Shown: positions 22,441 to 31,587, counted from the stretch's first letter. The stretch is DNA of 64,000 nucleotides from an uncultured Acidimicrobiales bacterium (GCA_951813555.1 OX638344.1:1-64000), one strand, 5' to 3'. Numbers and translations: made by a program. Notes: generated from the sequence alone by a model not told the origin.

Positions 22441-24150
22441 TCAGGAAGTATTCGAACGGGAGTCTCGCACTCGTACCAGATCTGACGACTGGTCGGGGTC
22501 GGTGGATACTTCAATGAGCGCGGGGCCGTCGCTGGCGAGCGACGAGGCCAGGGCATCGGCCAGTGCAGCGTCGTCGTCCACCCGGTAGCCGTCCATGCCG
22601 AAGGCTCGGGCCACTGCGGCAAAGTCGTGGTCGCCGATGTCCACCGCAGTTCGGCGGTCCGGGCCCTGAAAGTCGTAGACGTTGCCCAGCATCTGGTTGT
22701 TGAGCACCAAGAACGTCACCGGCAGACTGTGCTCGACCGCGGTGGCCAGGTTGTGCAGTGACATCAGAAATCCGCCGTCCCCGCTGATCGACAACACTCG
22801 TTCGCCGGGATGGACCAGGGCGGCGCCCAATGCCGCGGGCGGTCCCCAGCCCATGCCCAAGTGCCCGCCGGGCAGGTGCAGGCGTCCGGGGGTGCGGGCC
22901 TTGAGATAGTGGTAGGCGAAGATTCGGTTGTTGCCGGCATCCAGGGTGATACGGCCATCGGACGGCCACACATCGTTGAGCACCTGCATCACGCGCTGGG
23001 GTGGCACCGGGCTGGCCGACTCGTGCAGCACCGGAGGATCTTCGGCCCTCGACTTGATGTCGGCCAGTTCAGCCCATCGATCGGCGGCTGAGTCTTCGTC
23101 GACTCCCACCTGCGGCACTAACTCAGCCAGCAGGGCGCCCAACTCGGCGTGGACCCCGAGCTCCACCGGGAAACTCACTCCCAAGTTGGCAGCCTCGATA
23201 TCCACCTGCACGATGCGCTGGCGGTTGGCGTCCAGCCAGGTGGGAGATTCCACCAGGGTGTCGTGGGGATTGAGGCGCGATCCCAACACCACCACCGCGT
23301 CGGCTCGGGCCAGCAGCTCGAATGCCCCCTGCCAGCCGAAGGGGCTGAGGGGCCCGCCCGCCCAAGGGTGGTCGTCGGCAATCACGCCTCGAGCTTTGGC
23401 CGTGGTCACCACCGGTACGGCGGCTCGGCGGGCCAGGGCGTCCAACTGGTCGTAGGCCTGGGCCTGGTGGATGCCGTTGCCAGCCACAACCACCGGACGC
23501 TGGGCCGTGGACAGCAGATCGGCCATGGCAGTCACTGCCGACGCGTCCGGACGGGGTGGGGCTGCCGATGACACCCGAGTTCGCCGGTAGAGGCGGGGAA
23601 GGCGAGAGTCATCGGTGCGCCGGAAGATGGCGTCGAGGCGGAACACCACCGCCGCAGGGCCGGGACGGCCCGAGGTGGCGTGGTGGATGGCCAGTTCCAC
23701 GGCATGCACCGCCTCGTTGGGGGTGGTGGCCACGCTCATGTACTTGGTCATCCCCGACAGGATGCGGGGCAAATCCACCGACCCGTAGTCGCCGGTGGTG
23801 CCCTGGGTGGGAGCATGCTGGGGGATGCCGTGGTCGGTCATCTCAGTGAGCACCAGCATGGGTGTGCCCGACAGGTACCCCTCCATGAGTCCGAACCCAC
23901 CCGAGGAAGCCGCGAACGGCCCCTGGCCGGTAAACACGCCGGGTCGCCCGGTGAGCCGGCCATACATGTCGGCCATGACCGACGCCTGGTGCTCGTGGGC
24001 CGCCCTCACGCTCTGCACCCGGTCGGCCACCGTCCTCAGCCCGTCGAACACCTTGATGGAGTAGCCCCCCGGCACCCCGAAGATGTGGGTGATCCCCGCG
24101 TCGGCCAGCACCTCGGCAATGGCAATACCGGCAGGAGAGCCGTCGCTCAT
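22441..24150 (-). CDS. Thiamine pyrophosphate enzyme, acetolactate synthase-like
   Basis: 569 residues in the usual three-domain order. The N-terminal Pyr domain carries the catalytic Glu53 (RAAHEHQASVMADMYGR). A central DHS-like domain begins RPVVVAGNGIHQAQ. The C-terminal PP domain has SGDGGFLMSLHNLATAVEHSLPVTFLVLNN, the GDG-x-NN metal/TPP motif. Related to acetolactate synthase, benzoylformate decarboxylase and oxalyl-CoA decarboxylase; the exact 2-oxoacid substrate cannot be chosen. ATG 24150 is used; extension upstream would overlap the SDR gene. The gap to the SDR is 25 nt, so they are probably co-transcribed. Confidence 0.88.
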   Translation of the reverse strand: MSDGSPAGIAIAEVLADAGITHIFGVPGGYSIKVFDGLRTVADRVQSVRAAHEHQASVMADMYGRLTGRPGVFTGQGPFAASSGGFGLMEGYLSGTPMLVLTEMTDHGIPQHAPTQGTTGDYGSVDLPRILSGMTKYMSVATTPNEAVHAVELAIHHATSGRPGPAAVVFRLDAIFRRTDDSRLPRLYRRTRVSSAAPPRPDASAVTAMADLLSTAQRPVVVAGNGIHQAQAYDQLDALARRAAVPVVTTAKARGVIADDHPWAGGPLSPFGWQGAFELLARADAVVVLGSRLNPHDTLVESPTWLDANRQRIVQVDIEAANLGVSFPVELGVHAELGALLAELVPQVGVDEDSAADRWAELADIKSRAEDPPVLHESASPVPPQRVMQVLNDVWPSDGRITLDAGNNRIFAYHYLKARTPGRLHLPGGHLGMGWGPPAALGAALVHPGERVLSISGDGGFLMSLHNLATAVEHSLPVTFLVLNNQMLGNVYDFQGPDRRTAVDIGDHDFAAVARAFGMDGYRVDDDAALADALASSLASDGPALIEVSTDPDQSSDLVRVRDSRSNTS

Positions 24151-24175
24151 AAGACGGAGAACAATCGCTCGCCGA

Positions 24176-24970
24176 TCATGAGCCGCCGATCCAGTGCCCG
24201 GCATTCACGTCCAGCGAAGCCCCGGTAATGGGTAGCGCCAGGTCGGACGCAAGGAACAGAACCGATCCGGCGATTTCGTCGGCATCGGGGAGGTACTTCA
24301 GCGCGGTCTCACCAGCGGTCTCGTCATAGACCACCTGGTAGTCCACCCCACGGGCATCGGCTTGGGATTCGAGGAAGTTACGGACTGCGTCGGCAAAGAT
24401 GTAGCCAGGAAGAACGCTGTTCACCCGGATGCCGTCGGGACCCAGCTCCTTGGCCAGGATCTTGGTGATGTTCTCCAACGCGGCTTTGGAGCTGCTGTAA
24501 GCCCCCCAACCCGCCTGCCGGATGCGGGTGGACATGGTGTTGACAAAGATGACGCGTCCGGCTTCGGATGCTCTCAGGGCGGGAATGCACGCCCGGGTCA
24601 TATTCAGCGAGCCGAAGAAGTTAACGTCGAACACGCTTCTCCAGCGGTCCAGGTCGGCGTCCTCCACGTTGATGACGGGAAAGCCGTCGTTGAAGGCGTT
24701 GTTCACACAGACGTCCAGTCCACCGAACTTCTCCACCGCAGCGTCGACCAGCGCCTGACACTGGTCGGGGTCGGTTATGTCGGTGGACTGCCACACCGTA
24801 CGGCGGCCAATCGCCTCTATTTGCGCAGCCAGCGACTCCATCAGCTCAGTACGGCGGGCGCCCAAAACGATGTCGGCCCCCTCCCGGGCGAACAGCCGGG
24901 CGATCTCGATTCCCAGGCCGGGTCCGATGCCCGACACCATCGCTACCCGTCCAGCCAGCATGCCAACCAT
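24176..24970 (-). CDS. Short-chain dehydrogenase/reductase
   Basis: 264 residues. SGIGPGLG (about 12-19) occupies the cofactor-binding position, VNNAF replaces the usual NNAG, and the catalytic set is NTMSTRI followed by YSSSK. ATG 24970 has GGAGG 8 nt upstream, whereas an upstream continuation runs into the divergent ROK gene. Probably an NAD(P)-dependent alcohol/ketone oxidoreductase acting with the adjacent TPP enzyme, for example on an acyloin or hydroxy-ketone. That pairing is inference from gene order. Confidence 0.88.
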   Translation of the reverse strand: MVGMLAGRVAMVSGIGPGLGIEIARLFAREGADIVLGARRTELMESLAAQIEAIGRRTVWQSTDITDPDQCQALVDAAVEKFGGLDVCVNNAFNDGFPVINVEDADLDRWRSVFDVNFFGSLNMTRACIPALRASEAGRVIFVNTMSTRIRQAGWGAYSSSKAALENITKILAKELGPDGIRVNSVLPGYIFADAVRNFLESQADARGVDYQVVYDETAGETALKYLPDADEIAGSVLFLASDLALPITGASLDVNAGHWIGGS

Positions 24971-25113
24971 TGCTCGTCCTCCGTCCCGGCGATCAGCTTC
25001 AGGTGTGTCCCGGCCCTCTGCGCCGATCTCTCCAGCTTCGCGCAACCCGCGCTCGACTCCCCCAGTGAGGAGGGCCGCTGGTACTTTCGTCGGGCGGGAA
25101 ACCGGTGACGGCA

Positions 25114-25881
25114 ATGAGCGCAGCATTCGGCATCGACATAGGGGGAAGCGGCATGAAGGCCGCGCCGGTAGATGTGGACTCCGGCGATCTCCTCGAGAAG
25201 CGCTACCGGATCCCCACTCCCAAACCAGGCACTCCCGACAAGGTGGCCGACGTGGTGGCTGAGCTGGTGTCATCTTTCGGCTGGGATGGCCCGGTGGGCT
25301 GCGCCTTCCCCGCGCCCATAACCGGGGGCACCGTCAAATGGGTGGCCCATTTAGACGATTCATGGGCCGGCGTCGACATCGCCAAAACGATGAGCGACCG
25401 GATAGGCACCCCAGTCACGATCATCAACGACGCCGATGCCGCCGGAATCGCCGAGATGACCCACGGTGCAGGGGTGGGCCGCTCGGGGACTGTCTGCTTT
25501 ACCGCTTTTGGCACGGGAATCGGCAGCTCGGTATTCGTCAACGGGAGCCTGGTGCCCAATACCGAGTTCGGCCACCTCTACCTCGCCGGTCATGCCGACG
25601 ACGTGGAGATGTGGACGGCGGCCAAAGTCCGCCAGCGGGATGACTTAGACTGGCCGACGTGGGCGGGCCGAGTGCGGGACTACTTGGAACACCTTGAGAA
25701 GATCATCTCGCCTGGACTGTTCATACTCGGCGGGGGAATCAGCAAGAACTTCGACGTGTGGGGCCCGTTGTTGGACATTGATACCGAATTCGTCGTCGCT
25801 GAGATGAGGAACAACGCCGGGATAGTCGGTGCGGCCATGGCATCGGTCGGCGGAGGCGCAGTCCGTTCCGGCACCGGCTGA
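25114..25881 (+). CDS. ppgK: ROK-family kinase, polyphosphate glucokinase-like
   Basis: 255 residues, the size of polyphosphate-glucose phosphotransferases. The N-terminal phosphate motif FGIDIGGSGMKAAPVD and the FGTGIGSSVFVNGSLVPNTEFGHL block of PPGKs are clear, as is INDADAAG with the catalytic Asp. A C-terminal GGGISK loop completes the ROK ATPase core. It should phosphorylate glucose using polyphosphate, ATP or both. ATG 25114 is preferred over the GTG nine bases upstream. Transcribed alone, divergent from the SDR. Confidence 0.87.
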   Translation: MSAAFGIDIGGSGMKAAPVDVDSGDLLEKRYRIPTPKPGTPDKVADVVAELVSSFGWDGPVGCAFPAPITGGTVKWVAHLDDSWAGVDIAKTMSDRIGTPVTIINDADAAGIAEMTHGAGVGRSGTVCFTAFGTGIGSSVFVNGSLVPNTEFGHLYLAGHADDVEMWTAAKVRQRDDLDWPTWAGRVRDYLEHLEKIISPGLFILGGGISKNFDVWGPLLDIDTEFVVAEMRNNAGIVGAAMASVGGGAVRSGTG

Positions 25882-25923
25882 CCCTCAACATCTCGCCGTA
25901 CCGCCATTTCGCAGCAACGCCAC

Positions 25924-25929
25924 TAGCGT
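25924..25929 (+). promoter_or_regulatory. -10 element, leaderless type
   Basis: TAGCGT, 6 nt before the ATG at 25936. Confidence 0.4.
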
Positions 25930-25935
25930 CCAGGC

Positions 25936-26721
25936 ATGTCATTTTCCGTCGCAGGCTCCGTAGCCGTGGTCACCGGGGCCACCCGAGGCATCGGCCGCCA
26001 AATCGCCTTCCGGCTGGGCCGAGCCGGAGCCCGGCTGGTGGTGGTGGGCCGCACCGGCACCGAGAACCCCGACGCCGTGCTGCCGGGATCGCTGCCCGAG
26101 GTGGTTGCCGCCCTGGACGACGAGGGGATCGAGGCCCGCAGCGTGCAGGCCAACCTGACCTCGCCCGACGACACCGCCCGCATCGTGGATCAGACACTGG
26201 AGTGGTACGGGGGGTGCGACATACTGGTGAACAACGCGGGCTACACCTCCAACGGCCCGATCATCGAGGTGCCCTGGTCGCGCTGGGAGCGGGCGTTTCG
26301 AGTGCAGGTGGTGGGGCCGTTGCAGCTCTGCCAGGGCTTCGTGCCGGGAATGTTGGAGCGGGGCTCGGGCCGGGTGCTCAGCGTGAGCTCGGGATCGGCC
26401 ACCGCTATCAGCCCCAACCTGGCGCTCTACTCCACGTCCAAGCGGGCCATGGAGCGTTGGAACGCCTCCATGCACTTGGAGTTGGGGGGCCGGGGGGTGG
26501 CATTCAACGTGTTGCGGGTGGACACCATCGTGTCCACCGAGGGGTGGTGGCACGTCTACAATACCGAGGGAGCGGAAATCGCCACCGGCGGCGCTGGCCT
26601 GGAGACCCTCAAGACCCCCGAGTACACCGCAGAGTGTGCCGACTGGATGATCCGCCGGCCCGACCACTGGAGCGGCCACGTCGTCGGTTTCGACGACATC
26701 ACCGCCCTGGGCGGCCCCTGA
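25936..26721 (+). CDS. Short-chain dehydrogenase/reductase
   Basis: 261 residues. TGATRGIG (14-21), VNNAGYTSNG, SVSSGSA and YSTSK mark a classical SDR with an intact catalytic triad. A Trp-rich segment (TEGWWHVYNTEG) before the C-terminus may shape the substrate pocket. It appears leaderless and monocistronic. Substrate unknown; it is the third SDR in 12 kb and is too divergent from the others to be a recent duplicate. Confidence 0.88.
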   Translation: MSFSVAGSVAVVTGATRGIGRQIAFRLGRAGARLVVVGRTGTENPDAVLPGSLPEVVAALDDEGIEARSVQANLTSPDDTARIVDQTLEWYGGCDILVNNAGYTSNGPIIEVPWSRWERAFRVQVVGPLQLCQGFVPGMLERGSGRVLSVSSGSATAISPNLALYSTSKRAMERWNASMHLELGGRGVAFNVLRVDTIVSTEGWWHVYNTEGAEIATGGAGLETLKTPEYTAECADWMIRRPDHWSGHVVGFDDITALGGP

Positions 26722-26819
26722 TCCTGGCGGCACGGCGCGCTTAACGGCGGCTGCGGGCCTCTAGGAAGGTGGAAGCCGACCCGCCAATCCCATTGCTCCC
26801 TGGGCTACGTCCCCGGTTG

Positions 26820-27290
26820 TCACATTTGGTGCTCGCTGGCGGCTGCCTCGTTGATCTGCATCCCTAACGAGTCTGCGCCGATTACAGTCCCGTCTTCACG
26901 TACGAGTCCAAGTCGGACACGTTGGCCGGTGGAGCGATCAACGAAGTCGACGAGCCGCTTGTCCGCGTCGACGAGATGCTCGTAGCCGAAGTCCGCGAGG
27001 GCGAGTTGGACGAGCAGCAAGTCCAGACCGCGTTCTGTCAGCTGGTATTCGTAGCGGTGGCGGGAGCCCTCGCTCCGGTATCGAACCTTCGCGAGAATCC
27101 CGTGTTCCACTAGTCGGCCCAGCCGGTTTGATAGGACGGCGGTTGAGACGCCGATGTGCGTAAGGAGGTCGTCGAAGCGGCGAACACCAAAAAACACATC
27201 CCGCAGGATCAAGGGAATCCAGCGGTCGCCGACGATTGAGGTCGCTGCGGCCACACCGCAATGAGTGGTGTCGACGTCAGCCCACTTCAT
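26820..27290 (-). CDS. HxlR-family winged-helix regulator
   Basis: 156 residues from ATG 27290, which has GGAGG 5 nt upstream; the TTG four codons earlier is less likely. Pattern CGVAAATSIVGDRWIPLILRDVFFGVRRFDDLLTHIGVSTAVLSNRLGRLVEHGIL is the HxlR DNA-binding domain, with Cys11 near the N-terminus as in redox- or aldehyde-sensing members, followed by the wing RYRSEGSRHRYEYQLTERG. The C-terminal 60 residues extend beyond the minimal domain. It may control the cysteine hydrolase 240 nt upstream or the molybdoenzyme cluster beyond. That target is inference. Confidence 0.85.
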   Translation of the reverse strand: MKWADVDTTHCGVAAATSIVGDRWIPLILRDVFFGVRRFDDLLTHIGVSTAVLSNRLGRLVEHGILAKVRYRSEGSRHRYEYQLTERGLDLLLVQLALADFGYEHLVDADKRLVDFVDRSTGQRVRLGLVREDGTVIGADSLGMQINEAAASEHQM

Positions 27291-27529
27291 TTCATCCTCC
27301 AATGTGCCGCAGCACCACCCTCAATGGGAGCCAGCCACCGGTCAAGGCCATCATACTTCCAACTCAAGACCCAGCCGCCACACGGTCGTCGTGCGCGAGT
27401 CGCCGGCAAGCTGGAGCATGGAGGCCGGGGCCGTGACCCCAGAACCGGGAAGCCCTGAAGAGGCTGCCTGGCGGGATCGCCACGCTGCGAATCCTCACAT
27501 CGCAAGTCTCTGAGCGCGATTTCGAGCAG
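27291..27529. other. Gene gap, 239 bp
   Basis: No convincing gene on either strand. GGAGG at 27296-27300 (minus strand) is the ribosome binding site of the HxlR gene. The rest probably holds its promoter; no clear hairpin was found. Confidence 0.4.
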
Positions 27530-28144
27530 TTAGCCAACAAGTCCGAGGAACGCGTCGGTGGTGAGTACGGCGTGGGCGAATGCCGGCCAGTTCGTTTTGA
27601 CGGTGGCGTCCATCTCCTCTTGACTAAAGGCCGCGATGGCGTCGGATACCAGCGTCGCGTGGTAGCCGAGCTCGACGGCGTATCGTCCGGTAGCTTCGAC
27701 GCAGGTGTTGGCGCGGTTGCCTGCGATGACGACTCGGTCAATTCCGCGTAGGCGCAGCAGGAAATCGAGGTCGGTGCCTGCGAATCCGGATGCTGTCCAG
27801 TGCTCCTGAGCAACGATGTCGCCATCTTGGGGTGCGACGTCAGGATGGACTTCTATCCCAAAACTGCCTGCCTCAAAGATCCCGAAGTCCTTGGTGCCCT
27901 GATGAGAGGGATTGAGGAACTTCCAGTTGTCGTAATCACCGCCGGTGTTCGCGTGGTGCAGCGCATACGCGATCGTCAACCCGGCCGACCGTGCGCCATC
28001 AACCAGTCGCCTGAGGTTTGCGACGGTGCCCACCGCTTCAGCCGTCGCTAGCGTCATCGGGTAGAGCTTGCCCCCCTCCGAGAGGAACTCGTTGAGGGGA
28101 TCAACGAGGAGAATGGCGGTCTCGTGGGCGGGATATTCCGACAT
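27530..28144 (-). CDS. Isochorismatase-like cysteine hydrolase
   Basis: 204 residues. The catalytic Asp15 (ILLVDPLNEF) and nucleophile Cys148 (NRANTCVEATGRYAVELGYHATLVSDA) are in the expected places. The third triad position, usually Lys, aligns with His115 in the motif EHWTASGFAGTDLD, which is characteristic of a subfamily with EHW-S-GF-TDLD. Members hydrolyse amides, carbamates or related bonds. It is divergent from the molybdopterin enzyme gene and next to an HxlR regulator, so it may process an amide product or inducer of that cluster. Confidence 0.85.
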   Translation of the reverse strand: MSEYPAHETAILLVDPLNEFLSEGGKLYPMTLATAEAVGTVANLRRLVDGARSAGLTIAYALHHANTGGDYDNWKFLNPSHQGTKDFGIFEAGSFGIEVHPDVAPQDGDIVAQEHWTASGFAGTDLDFLLRLRGIDRVVIAGNRANTCVEATGRYAVELGYHATLVSDAIAAFSQEEMDATVKTNWPAFAHAVLTTDAFLGLVG

Positions 28145-28379
28145 GGCTACCTGTTCATATTGTCGTCATGTTGCCAATCCTCTGGATCGGCAACCGGAAA
28201 CTACCTAGCTTTCGATTCCAAAGCAACTAGTCAGCGTCCACCCCTCTTTGGACCCGCGGCGTGACTTAAAGGGCAAGGGCCGAGTGAGGGCAGCATCTAC
28301 ATGTGACATCAAAAGTCAGATATGATCGATGCGCCGCGCAGTGGCGACGTAAGTCCGTCCAAGAAAGCAGGAAACGCCG
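28145..28379. other. Divergent promoter region, 235 bp
   Basis: Holds the promoters of the divergent cysteine hydrolase and molybdopterin enzyme genes and is less GC-rich than its surroundings. TGACATCAAAAGTCA (28304-28318) contains TGAC/GTCA inverted arms, and TATGAT at 28321-28326 could be a -10 for the rightward operon. AGGA 8-9 nt before 28380 is its ribosome binding site. No gene seen. Confidence 0.4.
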
Positions 28380-30599
28380 ATGAGCACCGTCGCAACCTCC
28401 CCTCTTCGAGATCGCCACGTAGTTTGCACGGTCTGCGACATTGGCTGTCAGCTCCGAGCCGAGGTGGCGGACGGGAAGCTGACCAAGGTCTTGCCCCATG
28501 AGAACCCACTGCTTGCTCGCAATATCTGCTACAAGGGAACGGCCGCGCCCGCCATACACAACCACCCGGATCGGCTCCGGGTGCCGTTGAAACGGGCAGG
28601 CGAGCGCGGTCAGGACGAGTGGGTGGAGATCTCCTACCAGCAGGCGATGGACGAAATCGCCGAGAAGCTCCAGGATATCGTCGCAAAGTACGGCGCCGAG
28701 TCGCTCGCCGTGTCCACCTCGGGTTGGAACACGCAGGTCACGCACGGCATGGACCGACGGTTCATGAACCTGCTCGGTTCACCCAACTGGATCAGCGGAG
28801 TATCGCTCTGCGCGGGAAATACCGCCGCAGTCAACAAGTTGACCTACGGCTGGTTCCCGTTCCCGGACATCATGAACACGAAGTGCGTGGTGCTGATCGG
28901 CCATAACCCCAAGCGGCACTCGTGGACTCCGATCTTCAACATGATCAACGCTGCTCGCGCCAATGGCGCCAAGTTGATCGTGCTCGATCCTCGGGTGAGC
29001 GAACAAGCGGCGCAGGCTGACCTCCACCTCAGCCTGCGGGCCGGAACCGACGCAGCCATGCTCTTTGGCTGGCTCAATGTGATCATTGAAGAGAAGCTCT
29101 ACGACCAGGATTTCGTGCGGGACTGGACGGTCGGATGGGATGAGCTCTGCGCCCGAGTCGCCGAGTACCCGCTCGATCGGGTAGAGCAAGTCACCGGGGT
29201 TGACCGCGACCAGATCCGGACCGCAGCCCGAATGTACGCAACCGCCAAGAGCGCGGTGATCCCGTGGACCCCCATCACCGACCAGCAGATTTCGTCGACT
29301 TCGGGCATACGGCTCCAGTCAATCCTCCGGGCGATCACGGGCAACCTCGACGTGGTGGGGGGCGAGACTCTGGGAGGCTTCAACCCCGACTTCCTCCCGG
29401 AGTCAAGAGTCCAATTCCACGAAGCCCTCAGCCAGGAACAGCGCGACAAACAGCTCGGCTCTGGCGACCATCCGGCCTACACCTACCGTGCCCAGGACCT
29501 GCTCGGTGACGTGACGGAGAAGGTGTGGGGTTACCGCTACGCCGACCTGGTTATGGGCTGCTACATGGCCAATCCGACGGCGGTGTTTCGGGCCATGGCC
29601 GATAGCGATCCCTACCCGGTCAAAGCCCTCTTCGCTCTGGGCAACAACACTTTGCTGAGCTACCCGAACCAGCACCAGATCTACCGGGCTCTCATGAACC
29701 AGGAGTTGATCGTTGCCCACGAGATCTTCATGACGCCTACGGCAATGTTGGCCGACTACGTACTCCCCGGAGACGTGTTCTCGGAGCGCAACCACATTGC
29801 AGACACGTGGAGCTGGACGAATCGCCTAACCGTCAGCGAGAAGGTGGTAGAGCCGTCAGCGGAGGCATCGAGCACGTTCCAGTTCTGGCGCGATCTGGCG
29901 CATCGGTTCGGATTCGGAGAGCATTTCCCGTGGTCGACGCTCGAGGAGGTCCTCGACTTTCGACTCTCACCGTCGGGCAAGACCTTCGACCAGTTCGTGC
30001 ATGACCACTACATGCATTCGCCGCTTCCTGAGTTCCGCAAGTACGAGAAAATGGGCTTCGCCACCCCGTCGGGCAAGGTTGAGCTGGCTTCCAGCGTGCT
30101 GGCTGAGCTGGGGTTCGACCCCCTGCCCTACCACCGGGAGCCACCCGTTGCCCCCGGCGACGACTATCCCTACGCGGTGTTCACCGGAGTGCGCGAAGAC
30201 TCCTTCTTTCAGACCGGTCAACGGAACATCCCGGTGCTGCGGAGGCGGACGCCGCGTCCGAGCCTGTTCTTGCATCCCGCCGATGCGGCTCGAGACGGCC
30301 TCGCTGATGGCGATTGGGCGCGACTTGAGACTCCGACGGGAAGCGTTGTCGCCGTGATAGCGGTGAAGGACACCATGAAGCAGGGCCATGTGCGCGTACC
30401 GCACGGCTGGTGGTATCCGGAGATGCGGGGTTCGGCCGATCTCGCTGGTGCGTTCATCAGCAGCGATGCTGTGCTATGCGACGATTCTCCACAGTGGCTC
30501 GACTATGAGCAGGGAATCCCGCATTTCAAAGGTTTCCCCGGCCGGGTTGTGAAGCTCGACGAGCCGCCCGCGTTGTCCTCGATTGCGCTCGGGGGCTGA
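28380..30599 (+). CDS. Single-subunit molybdopterin oxidoreductase (DMSO reductase family)
   Basis: 739 residues. An N-terminal [4Fe-4S] site is formed by Cys16, Cys19, Cys23 and Cys50 (CTVCDIGC...ICYKG), with the conserved Lys52 that links cluster and pterin. The metal ligand region reads GVSLCAGN, so Mo or W is probably bound by Cys. VVLIGHNPKRH, VLDPRVSEQA and a C-terminal molydopterin-binding domain (about 620-735, VFTGVREDSFFQTGQRN) complete the fold. No Tat signal is visible, so it is cytoplasmic. Asp20 next to the second cluster Cys recalls the acetylene hydratase arrangement (Cys12-Asp13), but closer assignment is not possible. First gene of a unit with a small ORF, a PhyH-like dioxygenase and a P450. 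Confidence 0.88.
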   Translation: MSTVATSPLRDRHVVCTVCDIGCQLRAEVADGKLTKVLPHENPLLARNICYKGTAAPAIHNHPDRLRVPLKRAGERGQDEWVEISYQQAMDEIAEKLQDIVAKYGAESLAVSTSGWNTQVTHGMDRRFMNLLGSPNWISGVSLCAGNTAAVNKLTYGWFPFPDIMNTKCVVLIGHNPKRHSWTPIFNMINAARANGAKLIVLDPRVSEQAAQADLHLSLRAGTDAAMLFGWLNVIIEEKLYDQDFVRDWTVGWDELCARVAEYPLDRVEQVTGVDRDQIRTAARMYATAKSAVIPWTPITDQQISSTSGIRLQSILRAITGNLDVVGGETLGGFNPDFLPESRVQFHEALSQEQRDKQLGSGDHPAYTYRAQDLLGDVTEKVWGYRYADLVMGCYMANPTAVFRAMADSDPYPVKALFALGNNTLLSYPNQHQIYRALMNQELIVAHEIFMTPTAMLADYVLPGDVFSERNHIADTWSWTNRLTVSEKVVEPSAEASSTFQFWRDLAHRFGFGEHFPWSTLEEVLDFRLSPSGKTFDQFVHDHYMHSPLPEFRKYEKMGFATPSGKVELASSVLAELGFDPLPYHREPPVAPGDDYPYAVFTGVREDSFFQTGQRNIPVLRRRTPRPSLFLHPADAARDGLADGDWARLETPTGSVVAVIAVKDTMKQGHVRVPHGWWYPEMRGSADLAGAFISSDAVLCDDSPQWLDYEQGIPHFKGFPGRVVKLDEPPALSSIALGG

Positions 30600-30600
30600 T

Positions 30601-30777
30601 GTGGCCCGCCATTCCCGTGAAGAGCGACGCGCCCGGATCATGGCGCGGGTGGCGAACTCCGCGTTCACGAACAACCCGACAGTGATCGGCCGTGTTTCAC
30701 AGCGCCTCATAGCGCGAATGGTTCCGCCACCGGACCCCGACTTCTATACGGAGCTCTACGATGACAACCCCCACTAG
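30601..30777 (+). CDS. Small basic protein in molybdoenzyme operon
   Basis: 58 codons from GTG 30601, two bases after the stop of the molybdoenzyme gene and 18 bases before the dioxygenase gene. Arg-rich N-terminus (ARHSREERRARIMARVANSAF) then TVIGRVSQRLIARMVPPPDPDFYTELYDDNPH, an amphipathic helix plus a Pro/acidic tail. Tight packing supports it being expressed, but the length makes it uncertain. Could be a chaperone or accessory subunit of the Mo enzyme. No known family recognised. Confidence 0.45.
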   Translation: MARHSREERRARIMARVANSAFTNNPTVIGRVSQRLIARMVPPPDPDFYTELYDDNPH

Positions 30778-30795
30778 CACCACACTTGCCTACTG

Positions 30796-31587
30796 ATGTC
30801 GTCCACGTCGCACGTCACAGAAGACCAGCGGAGCCAGCTCGCCGAATCGGGCTACACCGTCTTGGATCAGGTGCTCGATCACGACGTCGTGGCGCGGGTG
30901 CTTGAAGAAATCGAACCGCACTTCGGCCTGAACGGTTGGGGTCGCAACGACTTCGAAGGCCTGCGAACCGAGCGTGTGTATGCCATGTTGGCGAAGTGCC
31001 CGTCGGTCGCTGCTCTCGTCGAGCACCCCGCCGTCCTCGAACTGCTCGACGACCACCTCAGGCCCTCACGGGTGCTTGCCGCCTGTCAGGGCACCCGCAT
31101 CCACCCGTCCGAGACCGCACAAACCCTCCACTGCGACGACGACCTCCCCGGCGTCGCCCGGCCCCGACCGCCATGGAGCGTGAGCGTCATGTGGGCCTTG
31201 TCGCCCTACACAGCTGCAAACGGCTCAACCCTTTTCGTGCCGGGAAGCCATCGCTGGGACTCCCCGCGACAACCGACAGAACAAGAGACGATCTCGGTCG
31301 AACTGGCTCCAGGCAGTGCGCTCGTTTGGCTCGGCGGCATCTATCACGGAGCCGGTCCCAATACTTCAGACGAGGTTCGCACCGGAGTGTCAATCATCTA
31401 CTTCCAGCCGTGGCTTCGCCAGGTAGAGAACATGGTGCTGGTGGTCGGACCCGACAAGGCGGCTCAGTTCAGCCCCACAATGCAGCGCCTTCTCGGTTAT
31501 GGCGTGATCGACGGCAATTTCTTTGGACACGTTGATGGCCGCGATCCAATCAAACTGATCCCCAGCACATTGGAGAAGCAAGAGTGA
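30796..31587 (+). CDS. Phytanoyl-CoA dioxygenase (PhyH) family protein
   Basis: 263 residues with the Fe(II)/2-oxoglutarate facial triad visible: H-x-D in LHCDDDLPG (His117 or so) and the distal His in WLGGIYHGAGPNTSDEVRTGVSIIYFQPWLR, whose Arg binds 2-oxoglutarate. PhyH enzymes hydroxylate or demethylate lipids, amino-acid derivatives and ectoine. The stop overlaps the P450 start (GTGA, 4 nt), so it is in the same operon as that P450 and the molybdoenzyme. Substrate unknown. Confidence 0.87.
   Translation: MSSTSHVTEDQRSQLAESGYTVLDQVLDHDVVARVLEEIEPHFGLNGWGRNDFEGLRTERVYAMLAKCPSVAALVEHPAVLELLDDHLRPSRVLAACQGTRIHPSETAQTLHCDDDLPGVARPRPPWSVSVMWALSPYTAANGSTLFVPGSHRWDSPRQPTEQETISVELAPGSALVWLGGIYHGAGPNTSDEVRTGVSIIYFQPWLRQVENMVLVVGPDKAAQFSPTMQRLLGYGVIDGNFFGHVDGRDPIKLIPSTLEKQE

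Noticed and set aside
28425..29000. Selenocysteine in the molybdoenzyme
   Set aside because: The metal-ligand region reads SLCAGN with an ordinary Cys codon, and no in-frame TGA is present.
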